Origin: Devosia sp.
Lineage (GTDB): Bacteria; Pseudomonadota; Alphaproteobacteria; Rhizobiales; Devosiaceae
Assembly: GCA_016713105.1 (NCBI GenBank)
Contig: JADJPS010000001.1
Location: 434,001 to 498,000, forward strand
Direction: 5' to 3'
Length of the DNA: 64,000 nt
Under the pieces are notes generated by a model, which ran no database searches, was not told the origin of the DNA, and saw only the letters and a list, made by a program, of their open reading frames with translations. Position numbers and translations under genes: made by a program. Position 1 is the first letter of the stretch. Every line of letters starts with the position of its first letter. Of this stretch, positions 18,441-27,723 are shown piece by piece.

Positions 18441-19715
18441 ATGACCGCCGATGCAGCCAGGCTCTACCGTCACGCCCTCGAGGTCCTCCGGGAGAACGAC
18501 CAGGGGACCTACACAGTGCCGACCAAGGGGCTCTATCCATTCCAGTGGAACTGGGATTCGTGCCTTACCGCCCTGGGTCAGGTCCACTACGACGAGGCGC
18601 GGGCATGGACCGAGATCGAGACCCTGTTTGCCCACCAGTGGCCGGACGGGATGCTCCCTCACATCGTGTTCCATGTCCATTCGGATGGCTATTTCCCGGG
18701 TCCGTCCGTGTGGGACACGGGTCGGCCAATCGCTACCTCCGGCATCACTCAGCCGCCTGTGGCGGGGTTCGCCGTGCGGCGCCTGTTCGAGCGTTCCGCC
18801 GACCGTGAGGCAGCTGTTCGCCGCGCTCGCGCCCTGCTGGCGCGCATCGACGCCTGGCATCGCTGGTTCTACCAGATGCGCGACCCGCACAATGAGGGGT
18901 TGGTCGCGATTCTCCATCCATGGGAATCGGGCCGCGACAATTCCATTGACTGGGATGAAGCGTTCGAGCGCGTTCCGACCGAGGGCATTGCCCCGTACAG
19001 TCGACGCGACACCCAGCATGCCGATCCGGCGCATCGGCCGACCAAGGCGCAGTACGATCGTTACCTGTGGCTGGTGCAGCATTTCCGGTCGCTGGGATGG
19101 GACAACAGGCGACTGCATGACGCCTCGCCGTTCCAGGTTGTCGATCCCGGGTTCAACGCCATTCTCATCCGTTCGGCCACCGATCTTGCCGCACTGGCCG
19201 AGGAACTGGGCGAGGCCGAGATCGCTCGCGCCAACCGGGCCAGGGCCGCTGCCGGAATCGCCGCGCTGGAGACGCTGTGGAGTGACCGGCACGGCCAGTA
19301 CCTGTGCCGGGACCGTACCACGGGCGAGTTGATCGACAGTGCCTCGATCGGCGGCATCCTGCCGGTCTTCGCCGCGATCCCGCAGGAGCGCTGCCGCGAG
19401 GTCGCGCGCACCATTGAGCGCTGGGCGCACAAGGTGGCATTCGTGGTCCCCTCGCACGATCCGCTGGACCCCCGCTTCGAGGCCAAGCGCTATTGGCGCG
19501 CCCCGGTCTGGCTGGTGATGAACTACATGATCGCCGATGGCCTGCGGGCGGCCGCCGAGACGGCAGTGGCCGACGCCATCGTGCAGTCCAGCCTCGACCT
19601 CATCACCCGGTCCGGGTTTGCCGAGTACTACGATCCCCTGACTGGCGAACCCTGCGGCGGTGGCCGTTTCACCTGGACCGCGGCCATGGTCATCGAGTTT
19701 CTGGAGGCAGCATGA
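18441..19715 (+). CDS. GH63/mannosylglycerate-hydrolase-like glycosidase
   Basis: A 424-residue cytoplasmic protein with an (alpha/alpha)6 toroid fold of the GH63 type. The block YPFQWNWDSC at residues 32-41 and WRAPVWLVMNYM near the C terminus match the MGH1-like/GH63 domain, whose bacterial members hydrolyse mannosylglycerate, glucosylglycerate or alpha-glucosides. No signal peptide is present, so it acts on an imported substrate. ATG 18441 has a fair GAGGACAG site and is preferred over TTG 18402, which overlaps the ATPase end. The stop overlaps the PIG-L gene start. Fit with the importer suggests intracellular cleavage of a transported glycoside; the exact glycoside is unknown. Confidence 0.7.
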   Translation: MTADAARLYRHALEVLRENDQGTYTVPTKGLYPFQWNWDSCLTALGQVHYDEARAWTEIETLFAHQWPDGMLPHIVFHVHSDGYFPGPSVWDTGRPIATSGITQPPVAGFAVRRLFERSADREAAVRRARALLARIDAWHRWFYQMRDPHNEGLVAILHPWESGRDNSIDWDEAFERVPTEGIAPYSRRDTQHADPAHRPTKAQYDRYLWLVQHFRSLGWDNRRLHDASPFQVVDPGFNAILIRSATDLAALAEELGEAEIARANRARAAAGIAALETLWSDRHGQYLCRDRTTGELIDSASIGGILPVFAAIPQERCREVARTIERWAHKVAFVVPSHDPLDPRFEAKRYWRAPVWLVMNYMIADGLRAAAETAVADAIVQSSLDLITRSGFAEYYDPLTGEPCGGGRFTWTAAMVIEFLEAA

Positions 19716-20410
19716 AGCTGCTCGCTATCGGCGCTCATCCGGACGACATCGAGATCTACATGTTCGGTACCTTGGCCTCGGCACGGGCGCGAGGTGACGA
19801 AGTGGTCATGGCCGTCGCGACCGACGGCGCCGCCGGCGGCAATGCCGATCCGGCTCAGTTGCGGCAGGCGCGTCGCCGGGAAGCCGCTGCGGCGGCAGCG
19901 CTGCTGGGTGTCGTCCCGCATTTCCTCGATTTCGCCGACGGACGCCTGGTGGCCGACGCGGCGCTGGTGACGGCACTGAGAACCCTCATCGTCGACAGCG
20001 GTGCCGACCTGGTGCTGACGCACGCCCCCAACGACTATCATGCGGATCACCGGGTTTTGAGCGATGCCGTCGGAATCGCTGCCGGCTTTGCGGCGCCTGT
20101 GGTCTGGGCCGACACCATGATGGGCGTTGGTTTCGAACCGACCCACCTCGTCGACATCACGGCGCATGTCGAGACCAAGCGGTCTGCGATCCGTGCCCAC
20201 CTGTCGCAGGATCCCGAACGCTTCGTCGCCCTGTCCGATCGCCTTGGCAGCTTCAGGGCGGCACAGGCCAATGCACCAGCCGAGGGCCAGGCCGAAGCGT
20301 TCCGCTTCGCGCCGATCTACCCCTTCATGGACATTCGCGACCTGCTGCCACCACCACCCGGGGTCCGCCCGGTTGGCGATCGCCGCCATGCGGCGCGGCT
20401 GCCGCGGTGA
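19712..20410 (+). CDS. PIG-L family N-deacetylase
   Basis: A 232-residue zinc hydrolase of the PIG-L/LmbE family. The metal site is visible as GAHPDDIE (residues 7-14) and YHADH (109-113). Members remove acetyl groups from N-acetylglucosamine-containing conjugates (MshB, BshB, PIG-L). ATG 19712 overlaps the glycosidase stop as ATGA. It is the last gene of the LacI-controlled operon and suggests that the imported compound carries an N-acetylated sugar or other acylated group, removed after or before glycoside cleavage. Confidence 0.8.
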   Translation: MKLLAIGAHPDDIEIYMFGTLASARARGDEVVMAVATDGAAGGNADPAQLRQARRREAAAAAALLGVVPHFLDFADGRLVADAALVTALRTLIVDSGADLVLTHAPNDYHADHRVLSDAVGIAAGFAAPVVWADTMMGVGFEPTHLVDITAHVETKRSAIRAHLSQDPERFVALSDRLGSFRAAQANAPAEGQAEAFRFAPIYPFMDIRDLLPPPPGVRPVGDRRHAARLPR

Positions 20411-20676
20411 ATGACACCAGGCGGCAGCCTTCTGCGGCCGGAATAGGGGCCGGCGCGGCCGACACGACCGGCCTGAACAGCGTGGGCAAGAGAAATCTCT
20501 ACCAAGATCGTCGCCTTAAGCGACCTGTTCACGCACGTCCAAAGTGCTGAAGTACGTGTTGCAGGGAAGGAAAATCTAGTCAATGGTACGGCTTGCGACT
20601 TTCGACTAGGCGGCCACCAAGAGCCGTTCTGGAGGACTTGACTACCAAGCCTTTCACTCAGGAGGAGAGAACTACC
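20411..20676 (+). other. Intergenic region before the Tat-exported binding protein
   Basis: These 266 bases hold no gene. The first 60 are GC-rich and contain short inverted GGCCG repeats that could end the preceding operon. The last 25 bases include a strong GGAGGAG ribosome site for the next gene. A promoter is expected here, but no boxes or operator similar to the LacI site upstream were recognised. Confidence 0.4.
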
Positions 20677-22070
20677 ATGGACATCAAGAAGCTGAGCCGA
20701 CGCGACGTCCTCAAGGGGACGGCTGCCGGCGCCGGACTTATCGCGACGGGCGGCTTCCGGCCTTCGCCCAGGACGCCAAGCCGGACGCTCCGCTACCGGT
20801 CGGTGGCAGCGGCAAGCTGACCGTCATTCATCGGACCGAGTACTTCGAGGCGGCGCAGACCGCATTCCGCGACACCGTACAGGCCTTCGCCGACTCGAAG
20901 GGCGTCGCGCTCGACATCTCGACCACCAACCCGGAGTCGTTCGGCGACTTCATGGGCAAGATGACGGCGGCGGTGAAAGCCGGCAATGCGCCGGATTTTG
21001 CCTACACCAGCAACGTCTCGATCGCACAGCTGCACCTGCTCGACCTCGTCGAGGACGTGACCGATGTGGTCGACGAGGCGATCAAGCGCTATGGCGACAT
21101 CATGCCGGGCCTGAATGCCGCCAAGACCGCGCAGTTCGACGGCCGCTGGAAGGCCATCCCGCTGATCGGCACCACCACCGGCTACTACGCCCGTGGCGAC
21201 AAGCTTGCGGAAAAGGGCATCGATCCGGCTTCGCTCAAGACCATCGTCGATCGCCGCGAGGCCGCTCTCGCCATCTCCGGGCCCGACTTCTGGGGCTGGG
21301 GCTTCACCCCCAACCAGTCCGGCGACGGCTTCGGCTTCCTGATTGCGACCGTCCAGGCCTTCGGTGGCTCGTTCACCGACGAAACCGGCCAGATCGTCAA
21401 GTTCAACACGCCGGAGACCGTGGCGGCGTTCGAGTTCCTTCGCGAGACCTACGACCGCAACGGCAAGTATGCCGCCATGCTGCCCCCGGGCGTCGAGAGC
21501 TGGAACGACACCGGCAACAACGAGGCCTATCTCGCCGGCCAGATCGGCTTCACGCAGAACGCCTTCTCGATCTATGCGCAGTCAAAGCGTGACGGCAACC
21601 CGGTCTATGCGAACACCCTGCTGCTGCAGGCGCCGGCGGCCATCAACGGCGACAGCCGTGACGGTGGCAACGTCGGCGGCTGGATGACCGTCTTCAAGGG
21701 CGCCGCGAACGCGGCCCTTGCCAAGGAGTTGGCGCTGAACCTGCTCGACCCGGTGAACTTCAGCAAGATCGCATCGCTGGGCAGCGTGCTGTTCACGCCG
21801 GCCTACCAGAAGCTGTGGACTCCCGAGTTGCTGGCTGCCGAGCCGAACCTTGCGACCATCAAGCAGGCAGTCGATGTGAAGGATCCGTTCCTCGGCCAGT
21901 CCTGGCCGGCGAACCCCAACGCGGGTGTCGATGCCATCCGCGCCCAGGGCGTGCTCGAACAGTCCGTCGGCAACGTCATCTCGGGCCGCATGTCGCCGGC
22001 CGACGCCGTCAAGGATGCCCACCAGAAGATGGTGGACCTGTTCGAGGAAGGCGGGATCATGCAGCCCTAA
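20677..22070 (+). CDS. Tat-exported sugar ABC transporter substrate-binding protein (frameshift in signal peptide)
   Basis: A family-1 binding protein of about 464 residues with a twin-arginine signal: SRRDVLKG at residues 7-14, then a hydrophobic AGAGLIATGGF. The frame breaks near 20760; restoring one C gives GGFPAFAQD, a normal cleavage region, and joins the open frame that runs to 22070. Without repair the signal peptide would be detached from the mature protein. ATG 20677 is preceded by GGAGGAG. The mature part has the family blocks FMGKMTAAVKAGNAPDFAYT and WGWGFTPNQSGDGFGF. Two permeases follow after a strong hairpin. The substrate is probably a sugar or sugar acid, given the catabolic genes downstream. 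Confidence 0.8.
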
Positions 22071-22085
22071 GGCTGCCAGCCCACT

Positions 22086-22118
22086 GCGTGGAAGGGCGGC
22101 GTCGCCGCCCTTCCACGC
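22086..22118 (+). terminator. Strong intercistronic hairpin between binding protein and permease
   Basis: An exact 15-bp stem (GCGTGGAAGGGCGGC and complement) with a 3-nt loop lies 16 bases after the binding-protein stop and about 94 bases before the permease start. No T-run follows. As in other importers it probably stabilises the upstream mRNA and lowers read-through into the permease genes. Confidence 0.65.
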
Positions 22119-22211
22119 CCCTGCGCCGCCATGCGTCGTTACAGATTGACGCGCGGCCCCAACTCCTGCGCTGCGAAGGTACCGGGCGCTTCAGCTGGAA
22201 GGAGCCTGTCT

Positions 22212-23282
22212 GTGGACAAGCGCATTACTCTTGATGGCCCAATCGGCGGCATCAGCTCTGCCGGGCGTCCGCGGTTCAAACTCAAGAACATCCTCGGCCG
22301 CGACTGGCGGATCGCCTACCTGTTCGTGCTGCCCATGTTTCTGCTGATGGCCGGCCTGATCTTCTGGCCCTTCATCAGCGCCATCCTGATGTCGACGACG
22401 ACATTCAATTTCAACACCGGCGACACCGTGCAGGTGGGGCTGAGGAACTATCAGCGCCTCTATACCAATTCGGACTACCTGCTGTCGCTGTCGAACACCA
22501 TCAACTTCACCTTCTGGTCGCTCTCGATCAAGTTCGTGACCGGCATGACCATTGCCATGATCCTCCACTCCAGGTTGCCGTGGCGCAACCTGATATCGGC
22601 GATCATGCTGCTCCCCTGGATCGTGCCCGAAATCGTCACCGCGCTGGCCTGGAAGTCGATCTACGACCCGCTGTTCGGTGGCCTGAATCCCATCCTGCAG
22701 GGGCCGGTCTCATCGACAAGCCGCTCGGCTGGCTGTCCGACTCCAACATGGCACTGGGCAGCGTCATCGCGGTGAACGTCTGGAAGGGCATCCCCTTCTT
22801 CACCCTGCTGCTGCTCGCCGGACTCAAGGCCATCGACACCGAGCTCTACGAATCGGCGGAAGTCGATGGCGCCAATGCCGTGCAGCGCTTCCGCTACATC
22901 ACGCTGCCGGGCATGCGCTACGTCATCCTCGTGGTGCTGCTGCTGAGCTTCATTTCGACCTTTAACCAGTTCGGCCTGATCTTCCTGATGACCGGCGGCG
23001 GACCGAGCGGCGCGACGCGCCTCTATTCCATTCTCGCCTACGAGAAGGCGATCGGCTCGCTGCAATACGGCCCCGGCAGTGCCATCGCGCTCAGTGTTGC
23101 ACCACTGATGGCCTTCCTCATCTACCTGCTGGCCAAGTATATGCGATACGACGAGCGCAGCGCCGGCGTGGAGAAGAAGAAGGGTTTCAAGCTTGGCATC
23201 GGCAAGCTCTTCGGCGGGCTGTTCAGCCTGATCCTGGACGTTGTCTTCTGGCCGTTCACCATGCTGAACCGCGGCTTCGGAG
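22212..23282 (+). CDS. Sugar ABC transporter permease, first half (two frame breaks, no stop of its own)
   Basis: A MalF-type permease beginning at GTG 22212, seven bases after a GGAAGGAG site. Six or more helices are seen, from IAYLFVLPMFLLMAGLIFWPF on; the EAA loop reads LYESAEVDGANAVQRFRYIT-LPG. The frame slips near 22705 in a GGGG run (adding one G gives GAGLIDKPLGW) and again near 23282. In the middle frame no stop occurs before 24325, far inside the next gene, and repairing both slips fuses this permease with the following one. The extra C-terminal stretch after the sixth helix (KKKGFKLGIGKLFG, then a seventh hydrophobic segment) fits a linker. End coordinate is the second break. Confidence 0.7.
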
Positions 23283-23294
23283 AAGCTCGGCCTG

Positions 23295-24176
23295 GTGCTG
23301 CGCCAGCGGTTGACCGGTTCGTCCCACAGGCCGGTGTTCAAGCCGGAGGGCCGCGAGCGCATGGGGATCGGCATCCGCATCCTGATCCTCTTCCCGATCA
23401 TGGTGTTCGTGCTGTTCCCGTTCTACTGGGTGATCATTACCTCGTTCAAGACCACGGCCCAGATCAGCCAGCGCCAGTCGATCTTCTGGCCCAGTCCGGG
23501 GACGCTCACCCAGTATCAGGAGCTGATCTTCAATTCGCCGTTCCTCATCTGGCTGGGCAACTCGATCCTCGTCGCGGCACTGAGCACGATCATCTCGGTG
23601 GCGGTCGCGGCCCTCGCGGCCTACGCACTGACGCGACTCAAGTTCCTCGGCGCCGGGCTGCTGACCACGGCGATCCTGATCACCTACCTGCTCCCGGGGA
23701 CGCTGATCTTCATCCCGCTCTACCAGACGCTCAGCGATCTGGGGCTGATCAACAGCTACGGCGCGCTGCTCACCACCTATCCGACCTTCCTCGTCCCCTT
23801 CGCCACCTGGGTGCTGATCGGCTACTTCCGGTCGATCCCGGTCGAACTCGAGGAGGCGGCGATGATCGACGGGGCGAGCCGGCTCTACGCCTTCATCCGC
23901 ATCACCCTGCCGCTGGCCGCTCCGGCCCTGCTCTCGGTGGCGCTGTTCGCCTTCACCAACGCGTGGAACGAATTCCTCTTCGCCTTCGTGTTCATCACCT
24001 CGGAATCGCTCCGCACCCTGCCCATCGGGCTGCAGTCGATGGTGGTGGGCGACATCCTGCCCTGGGGCGAGCTGATGGCGGCCTCGCTGCTGACCGCGAT
24101 CCCGGTGGCGATCCTCTACATGTATGCCCAGCGCTTCCTCGTTGGCGGCCTGACCGTCGGCGCCGTGAAGGGCTGA
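23295..24176 (+). CDS. Sugar ABC transporter permease, second half (MalG-like)
   Basis: A 293-codon MalG-type permease from GTG 23295, or from ATG 23361 if the first 22 codons are linker. Helices start at ILILFPIMVFVLFPFYWVII; the EAA loop is LEEAAMIDGASRLYAFIRIT-LP. The frame is open upstream of 23295 and can be read in continuity with the preceding permease if one extra G near 23280 is removed. No ATPase gene follows; the nearest suitable one is at 17353. A hairpin at 24202-24232 ends the transcription unit. Confidence 0.8.
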   Translation: MLRQRLTGSSHRPVFKPEGRERMGIGIRILILFPIMVFVLFPFYWVIITSFKTTAQISQRQSIFWPSPGTLTQYQELIFNSPFLIWLGNSILVAALSTIISVAVAALAAYALTRLKFLGAGLLTTAILITYLLPGTLIFIPLYQTLSDLGLINSYGALLTTYPTFLVPFATWVLIGYFRSIPVELEEAAMIDGASRLYAFIRITLPLAAPALLSVALFAFTNAWNEFLFAFVFITSESLRTLPIGLQSMVVGDILPWGELMAASLLTAIPVAILYMYAQRFLVGGLTVGAVKG

Positions 24177-24201
24177 CCCTCGCACTCCAGGCGAAGACAC
24201 C

Positions 24202-24232
24202 GGGGCCGGACAAGGATCACCTGTCCGGCCCC
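24202..24232. terminator. Terminator hairpin between convergent genes
   Basis: GGGGCCGGACA (24202-24212) and its exact complement (24222-24232) form an 11-bp stem with a 9-nt loop, 25 bases after the permease stop and 33 bases before the end of the leftward mannonate dehydratase gene. A modest T-containing tail (GATCTGTTCTTG) follows on the + strand. It probably serves both convergent transcripts. Confidence 0.65.
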
Positions 24233-24264
24233 GATCTGTTCTTGCCGCCGAACTGGAAGCGCTC

Positions 24265-25260
24265 TCAGAGTTCCACCGAACCCGGGTGCGTTTCGGCCAG
24301 CATCTGCAGCTGCGCGCGGATGTAGCCAAAGCAGTACGAGAACGCGACCGCGTCGTTCGGCGTGCCGGAAAGGTGCGGCACGTGGTCGGGCATGACCATG
24401 TACTTGTAGCCCACCTCTGCCAGCACCTTCATCGCCCCCCACATGTCCATGTCCCCCTCGTCGGGGAAGGTCTCCATGAACGAGAGCTTGCGCCCCTTGA
24501 TGTTGCGGTAGTGGATGTTGAACAGCTTGCCGCGCTCGCCGAACCAGCGGATGGCGTCATTGATCTCGGCCCGCGGGTCGTCCATCATCTCGCCCACCGA
24601 GCCGATGCAGAAGTTCAGCCCGTGCCACGGGTTCTACCGCATGAGGACGAACTTCTTCAGGCCCTCGACCGTGCCGAGCACCCGCGTGATGCCGCGATAG
24701 CCCGGCGGCGTGTACGGGTCGTGCGGATGGCAGGCGAGGCGGACCCGGCTGGCCTCGGCCACCGGCACGACACGTTCGAGGAAGTAGTCGATCCGCTCCC
24801 AGTTCTCCTCCTCCGAGAGCACGCCCACGAGGCTGGGCGGCGCATTCTGGTCCATCTTGTCCCAGCGGAAGGTCGAGTTCCTCGAGCCGCCGCGTCCGGC
24901 CTCGAATTCCGAGCGCGGGATGCCGATGATGTTGAGATTGTACTTCACCGCCGGGATGCCGGCCCTCGCCACGTTCTCGATCAGCCGGCAGATCGACTCG
25001 ATCTGGCGGTCCCGATCGGGGCCCTTGCTGAGGATGTCCGGGCTGTTCTGCTTCTCGATCGGCATCGATTCGAGCGGCAGTTGCACCATGTCGAGCACCA
25101 GGCCGAGGCTCTCGAGGCGGTCCCGGTGGCGCTGCAACACCTCAAGGGTCCACTCGTGCGGGTTGCCATCGGGATCGGCATTGACGTGCCGCACCCCCAG
25201 CTGCGCCAGCTGGCGGTACTCGTCGTCCGTCGTGACCCGATTCTGCGTTCCTAGATACAT
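24265..25260 (-). CDS. Mannonate dehydratase-like TIM-barrel enzyme, interrupted by in-frame TAG
   Basis: A 331-codon protein of the UxuA/xylose-isomerase-like barrel family. D-mannonate dehydratase converts mannonate to 2-keto-3-deoxygluconate. Recognisable blocks are LGLVLDMVQLPLESMP, PAVKYNLNIIG, RLACHPHDPYTPPGYRG and, after the interruption, NPWHGLNFCIGS and FNIHYRNIKG, where the His and Asp/Cys residues bind the metal. A TAG at 24634-24636, between VLMR and NPWHG, stops the frame; no base is missing, since the same frame continues to 24265. One substitution (for instance TCG or TAC to TAG) would explain it. ATG 25260 has a GAGGAGGGG site. If real, the enzyme loses its last third and would be inactive. 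Confidence 0.75.
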
Positions 25261-25415
25261 GCCGATCCCCTCCTCAGGATACTCGCGCCTTCGGTGCGTG
25301 GCCGACCGGTTGTGCGCATCGTCTCGTTCAGTTCCCAGCAATTGAGCTGGACCCGCACCACTACGCCCAATAGCTTGACCTGATTGGCAATGAGGGGAAA
25401 GGCCGAACACCACAA
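25261..25415. promoter_or_regulatory. Divergent promoter region, mannonate dehydratase / kdgD
   Basis: The 155 bases between the two divergent sugar-acid genes must contain both promoters. An imperfect symmetric stretch CAGCAATTGAGCTG at 25336-25349 centred on AATTG is a possible regulator site. No GntR-type or LacI-type consensus was recognised with confidence. Confidence 0.35.
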
Positions 25416-26354
25416 ATGGCACAATTCGCACCGCAGCCGATGGCCGAAGCGATCGCGAGGGATCTGCTCTCTTTCCCCATCACTCACCTGACGGACGATC
25501 TCGCCTTCGACGAGCCGAGGTTCCGTGAGCACCTCGAATGGATCATCGCCGCCGGGCCCGCGGGGGTATTTGCCGCCGGCGGTACCGGCGAGTTCTTCTC
25601 GCTGACCCCCGACGAGGTGGAAAAGGTCACGGCGACCAGCGTCGAGGTGACCCGCGGACGCATGCCGGTCCTCGCCGGCGTCGGCTATGGCACCGCCATG
25701 GCGATCGACCTGGCGAGGCGGGCGGAAAGGGCAGGAGCCGACGGCATCCTGCTGCTCCCGCCCTACCTGATCAACGCCAGCCAGCAGGGACTTGCCGCCC
25801 ATGTCGAGGCGGTGTGCCGGGCAACCAGCCTCGGTGTCATCCTCTACAATCGCGACAATGCCATCGTCGATGCCGAGACCGTGGCGCGCCTGTGTGACCG
25901 CTGCCCCAACCTCGTCGGACTCAAGGACGGGGTCGGCGACATCGAGCTGATGGTCAGGACCCGCAGCCTGCTCGGCGACCGGCTCGTCTATGTTGGCGGC
26001 CTGCCGACGGCCGAAACCTTTGCCCGCCCCTACCTCGCGATGGGCGTCGCCACCTACTCCTCGGCCCTGTTCAACTTCATGCCGAACTTCGCCCGCGGCT
26101 TCTACAACGCCGTTCGCGCCGAGGACGTGCCGACCATCGAGGCGGGCCTGCGCGACTTCATTCTGCCCTACACAGCCATCCGCAATCGCGGTCGCGGCTA
26201 TGCCGTGGCCATCGTCAAGGCCGGGGCCCGCATCGTCGGGCGCCCCGGTGGGCCGGTGCGGCCGCCATTGACCGACCTCGATGCCAGGTCCTACGCCGAC
26301 CTCGAGTCCTTGATCGCGGCGCATGGCGATGTCGCACCCGGAAGCAGGAATTGA
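25416..26354 (+). CDS. kdgD: 5-dehydro-4-deoxyglucarate dehydratase
   Basis: A 312-residue member of the DHDPS/NAL aldolase superfamily. GGTGE at residues 55-59 binds the substrate carboxylate, Tyr144 (ILYNRDN) and the Schiff-base lysine Lys170 (GLKDGVGD) are in place. The enzyme dehydrates and decarboxylates 5-keto-4-deoxyglucarate to 2,5-dioxopentanoate (alpha-ketoglutarate semialdehyde), one step before the TCA cycle. The next gene, glucarate dehydratase, makes its substrate and overlaps it by 4 bases (TTGA), so the pair is a catabolic unit for glucarate. The length matches characterised KdgD proteins. Confidence 0.88.
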   Translation: MAQFAPQPMAEAIARDLLSFPITHLTDDLAFDEPRFREHLEWIIAAGPAGVFAAGGTGEFFSLTPDEVEKVTATSVEVTRGRMPVLAGVGYGTAMAIDLARRAERAGADGILLLPPYLINASQQGLAAHVEAVCRATSLGVILYNRDNAIVDAETVARLCDRCPNLVGLKDGVGDIELMVRTRSLLGDRLVYVGGLPTAETFARPYLAMGVATYSSALFNFMPNFARGFYNAVRAEDVPTIEAGLRDFILPYTAIRNRGRGYAVAIVKAGARIVGRPGGPVRPPLTDLDARSYADLESLIAAHGDVAPGSRN

Positions 26355-27688
26355 GCGGTCTGTCAGGCTCGCCGATCCTCACCGGCCACCGGGTGGTGCC
26401 CGTCGCCGGGCTCGACTCGATGCTGCTGAACCTGAGCGGGGCGCATGCGCCGCTCTTTACCCGCAACGTGGTGATCCTCACCGACAGCCAGGGCCATACC
26501 GGGCTTGGCGAAGTACCGGGCGGCGAGGCGATCGCGCGCACCATCGCCGAGGCCTGGCCCCTGCTCGAGGGCCGGCAGATCGGCACCTACCGCACGCTGC
26601 TGCGCCAGGTAGGCGAGACCTTCGCCGGACGCGATGCGCGCGGGCGCGGCAACCAGACCTATGACGAGCGGGTCACCATCCACGCCGTGGCAGCGCTGGA
26701 GTGTGCCCTGCTCGACCTGATGGGACAGTCGCTCGGTGTCCCGATGGCGGAGCTGCTCGGCGACGGGCAGGTGCGCGATCGGGTCGAGATGCTGGGCTAT
26801 CTGTTCTATGTCGGCGATCGCCGCAGGACGCCGCTTGCCTATCGCGATGCTTCGTCTGCAGGCGACGACTGGGAGCGGTTGCGCGACGAGCCGGCGCTCG
26901 ACGCCGCCGCCATCGTCCGCCTCGCCGAGGTGGCGGAAGCCCGCTATGGCTTCCGCGATTTCAAGCTCAAGGGGGGCGTGCTGCGCGGGGCCGAGGAGGG
27001 GGAAGCGATCGCTGCCCTCGCCCAGCGCTTCCCGGAGGCGCGCATCACCCTCGATCCGAACGGCGCCTGGTCGCTAAGGGAGGCGATCGACGTCTGCTCC
27101 GCGATCAAGCCCTGCCTCGCCTATGCCGAGGATCCCTGCGGCGCCGAGAACGGCTTTTCCGGCCGCGAGGTGATGGCGGAGTTTCGCCGCGCCACCGGCA
27201 TCCGTACGGCGACCAACATGATTGCCACCGACTGGCGGCAACTGTGTCACGCCATGCAACTGGGGAGCATCGACATCCCGCTTGCCGATCCGCACTTCTG
27301 GACGCCGCGCGGCTCGATCGATGTGGCACGGCTCTGCGCCCGCTGGGGCCTGACCTGGGGGTCGCACTCCAACAATCACTTCGACATCTCGCTCGCCATG
27401 TTCACCCAGGTCGGCGCCGCCGCACCCGGCACCATCACCGCGCTCGATACCCACTGGATCTGGCAGGACGGCCAGTTCCTGACCCGCGAGCCGCCGAGGA
27501 TCGTTGGCGGCATGGTGGCGGTACCGGACCGGCCGGGGCTGGGCGTAGAACTCGACGAGACGGCGCTGCAGGCCGCGCACGCGCTTTATCGCACGCTGCC
27601 CGCCGGCAGCCGCAACGACGCTGCCGCCATGCAGTACCTCATCGATGGCTGGAGCTTCGATCCGAAGCGCCCGTCCCTGGTGCGATAG
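26351..27688 (+). CDS. gudD: Glucarate dehydratase
   Basis: A 445-residue enolase-superfamily enzyme. The acid-sugar dehydratase residues fall at the positions known for E. coli GudD: Lys205/Lys207 (FKLKGG), metal ligands Asp235 (LDPNGAW), Glu266 (GAENGF) and Asn289 (TATNM), and the Asp313-His339 dyad (LADPHFW, WGSHSNNHF). It converts D-glucarate to 5-keto-4-deoxyglucarate for KdgD. The start is TTG 26351, coupled to the kdgD stop. Unlike many gud loci, no dedicated glucarate permease is adjacent; the importer at 20677-24176 is a candidate. Confidence 0.92.
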   Translation: MSGLSGSPILTGHRVVPVAGLDSMLLNLSGAHAPLFTRNVVILTDSQGHTGLGEVPGGEAIARTIAEAWPLLEGRQIGTYRTLLRQVGETFAGRDARGRGNQTYDERVTIHAVAALECALLDLMGQSLGVPMAELLGDGQVRDRVEMLGYLFYVGDRRRTPLAYRDASSAGDDWERLRDEPALDAAAIVRLAEVAEARYGFRDFKLKGGVLRGAEEGEAIAALAQRFPEARITLDPNGAWSLREAIDVCSAIKPCLAYAEDPCGAENGFSGREVMAEFRRATGIRTATNMIATDWRQLCHAMQLGSIDIPLADPHFWTPRGSIDVARLCARWGLTWGSHSNNHFDISLAMFTQVGAAAPGTITALDTHWIWQDGQFLTREPPRIVGGMVAVPDRPGLGVELDETALQAAHALYRTLPAGSRNDAAAMQYLIDGWSFDPKRPSLVR

Positions 27689-27723
27689 GCGCGAGCGACG
27701 GCCCCCCACACCAGCTTTGCTGG

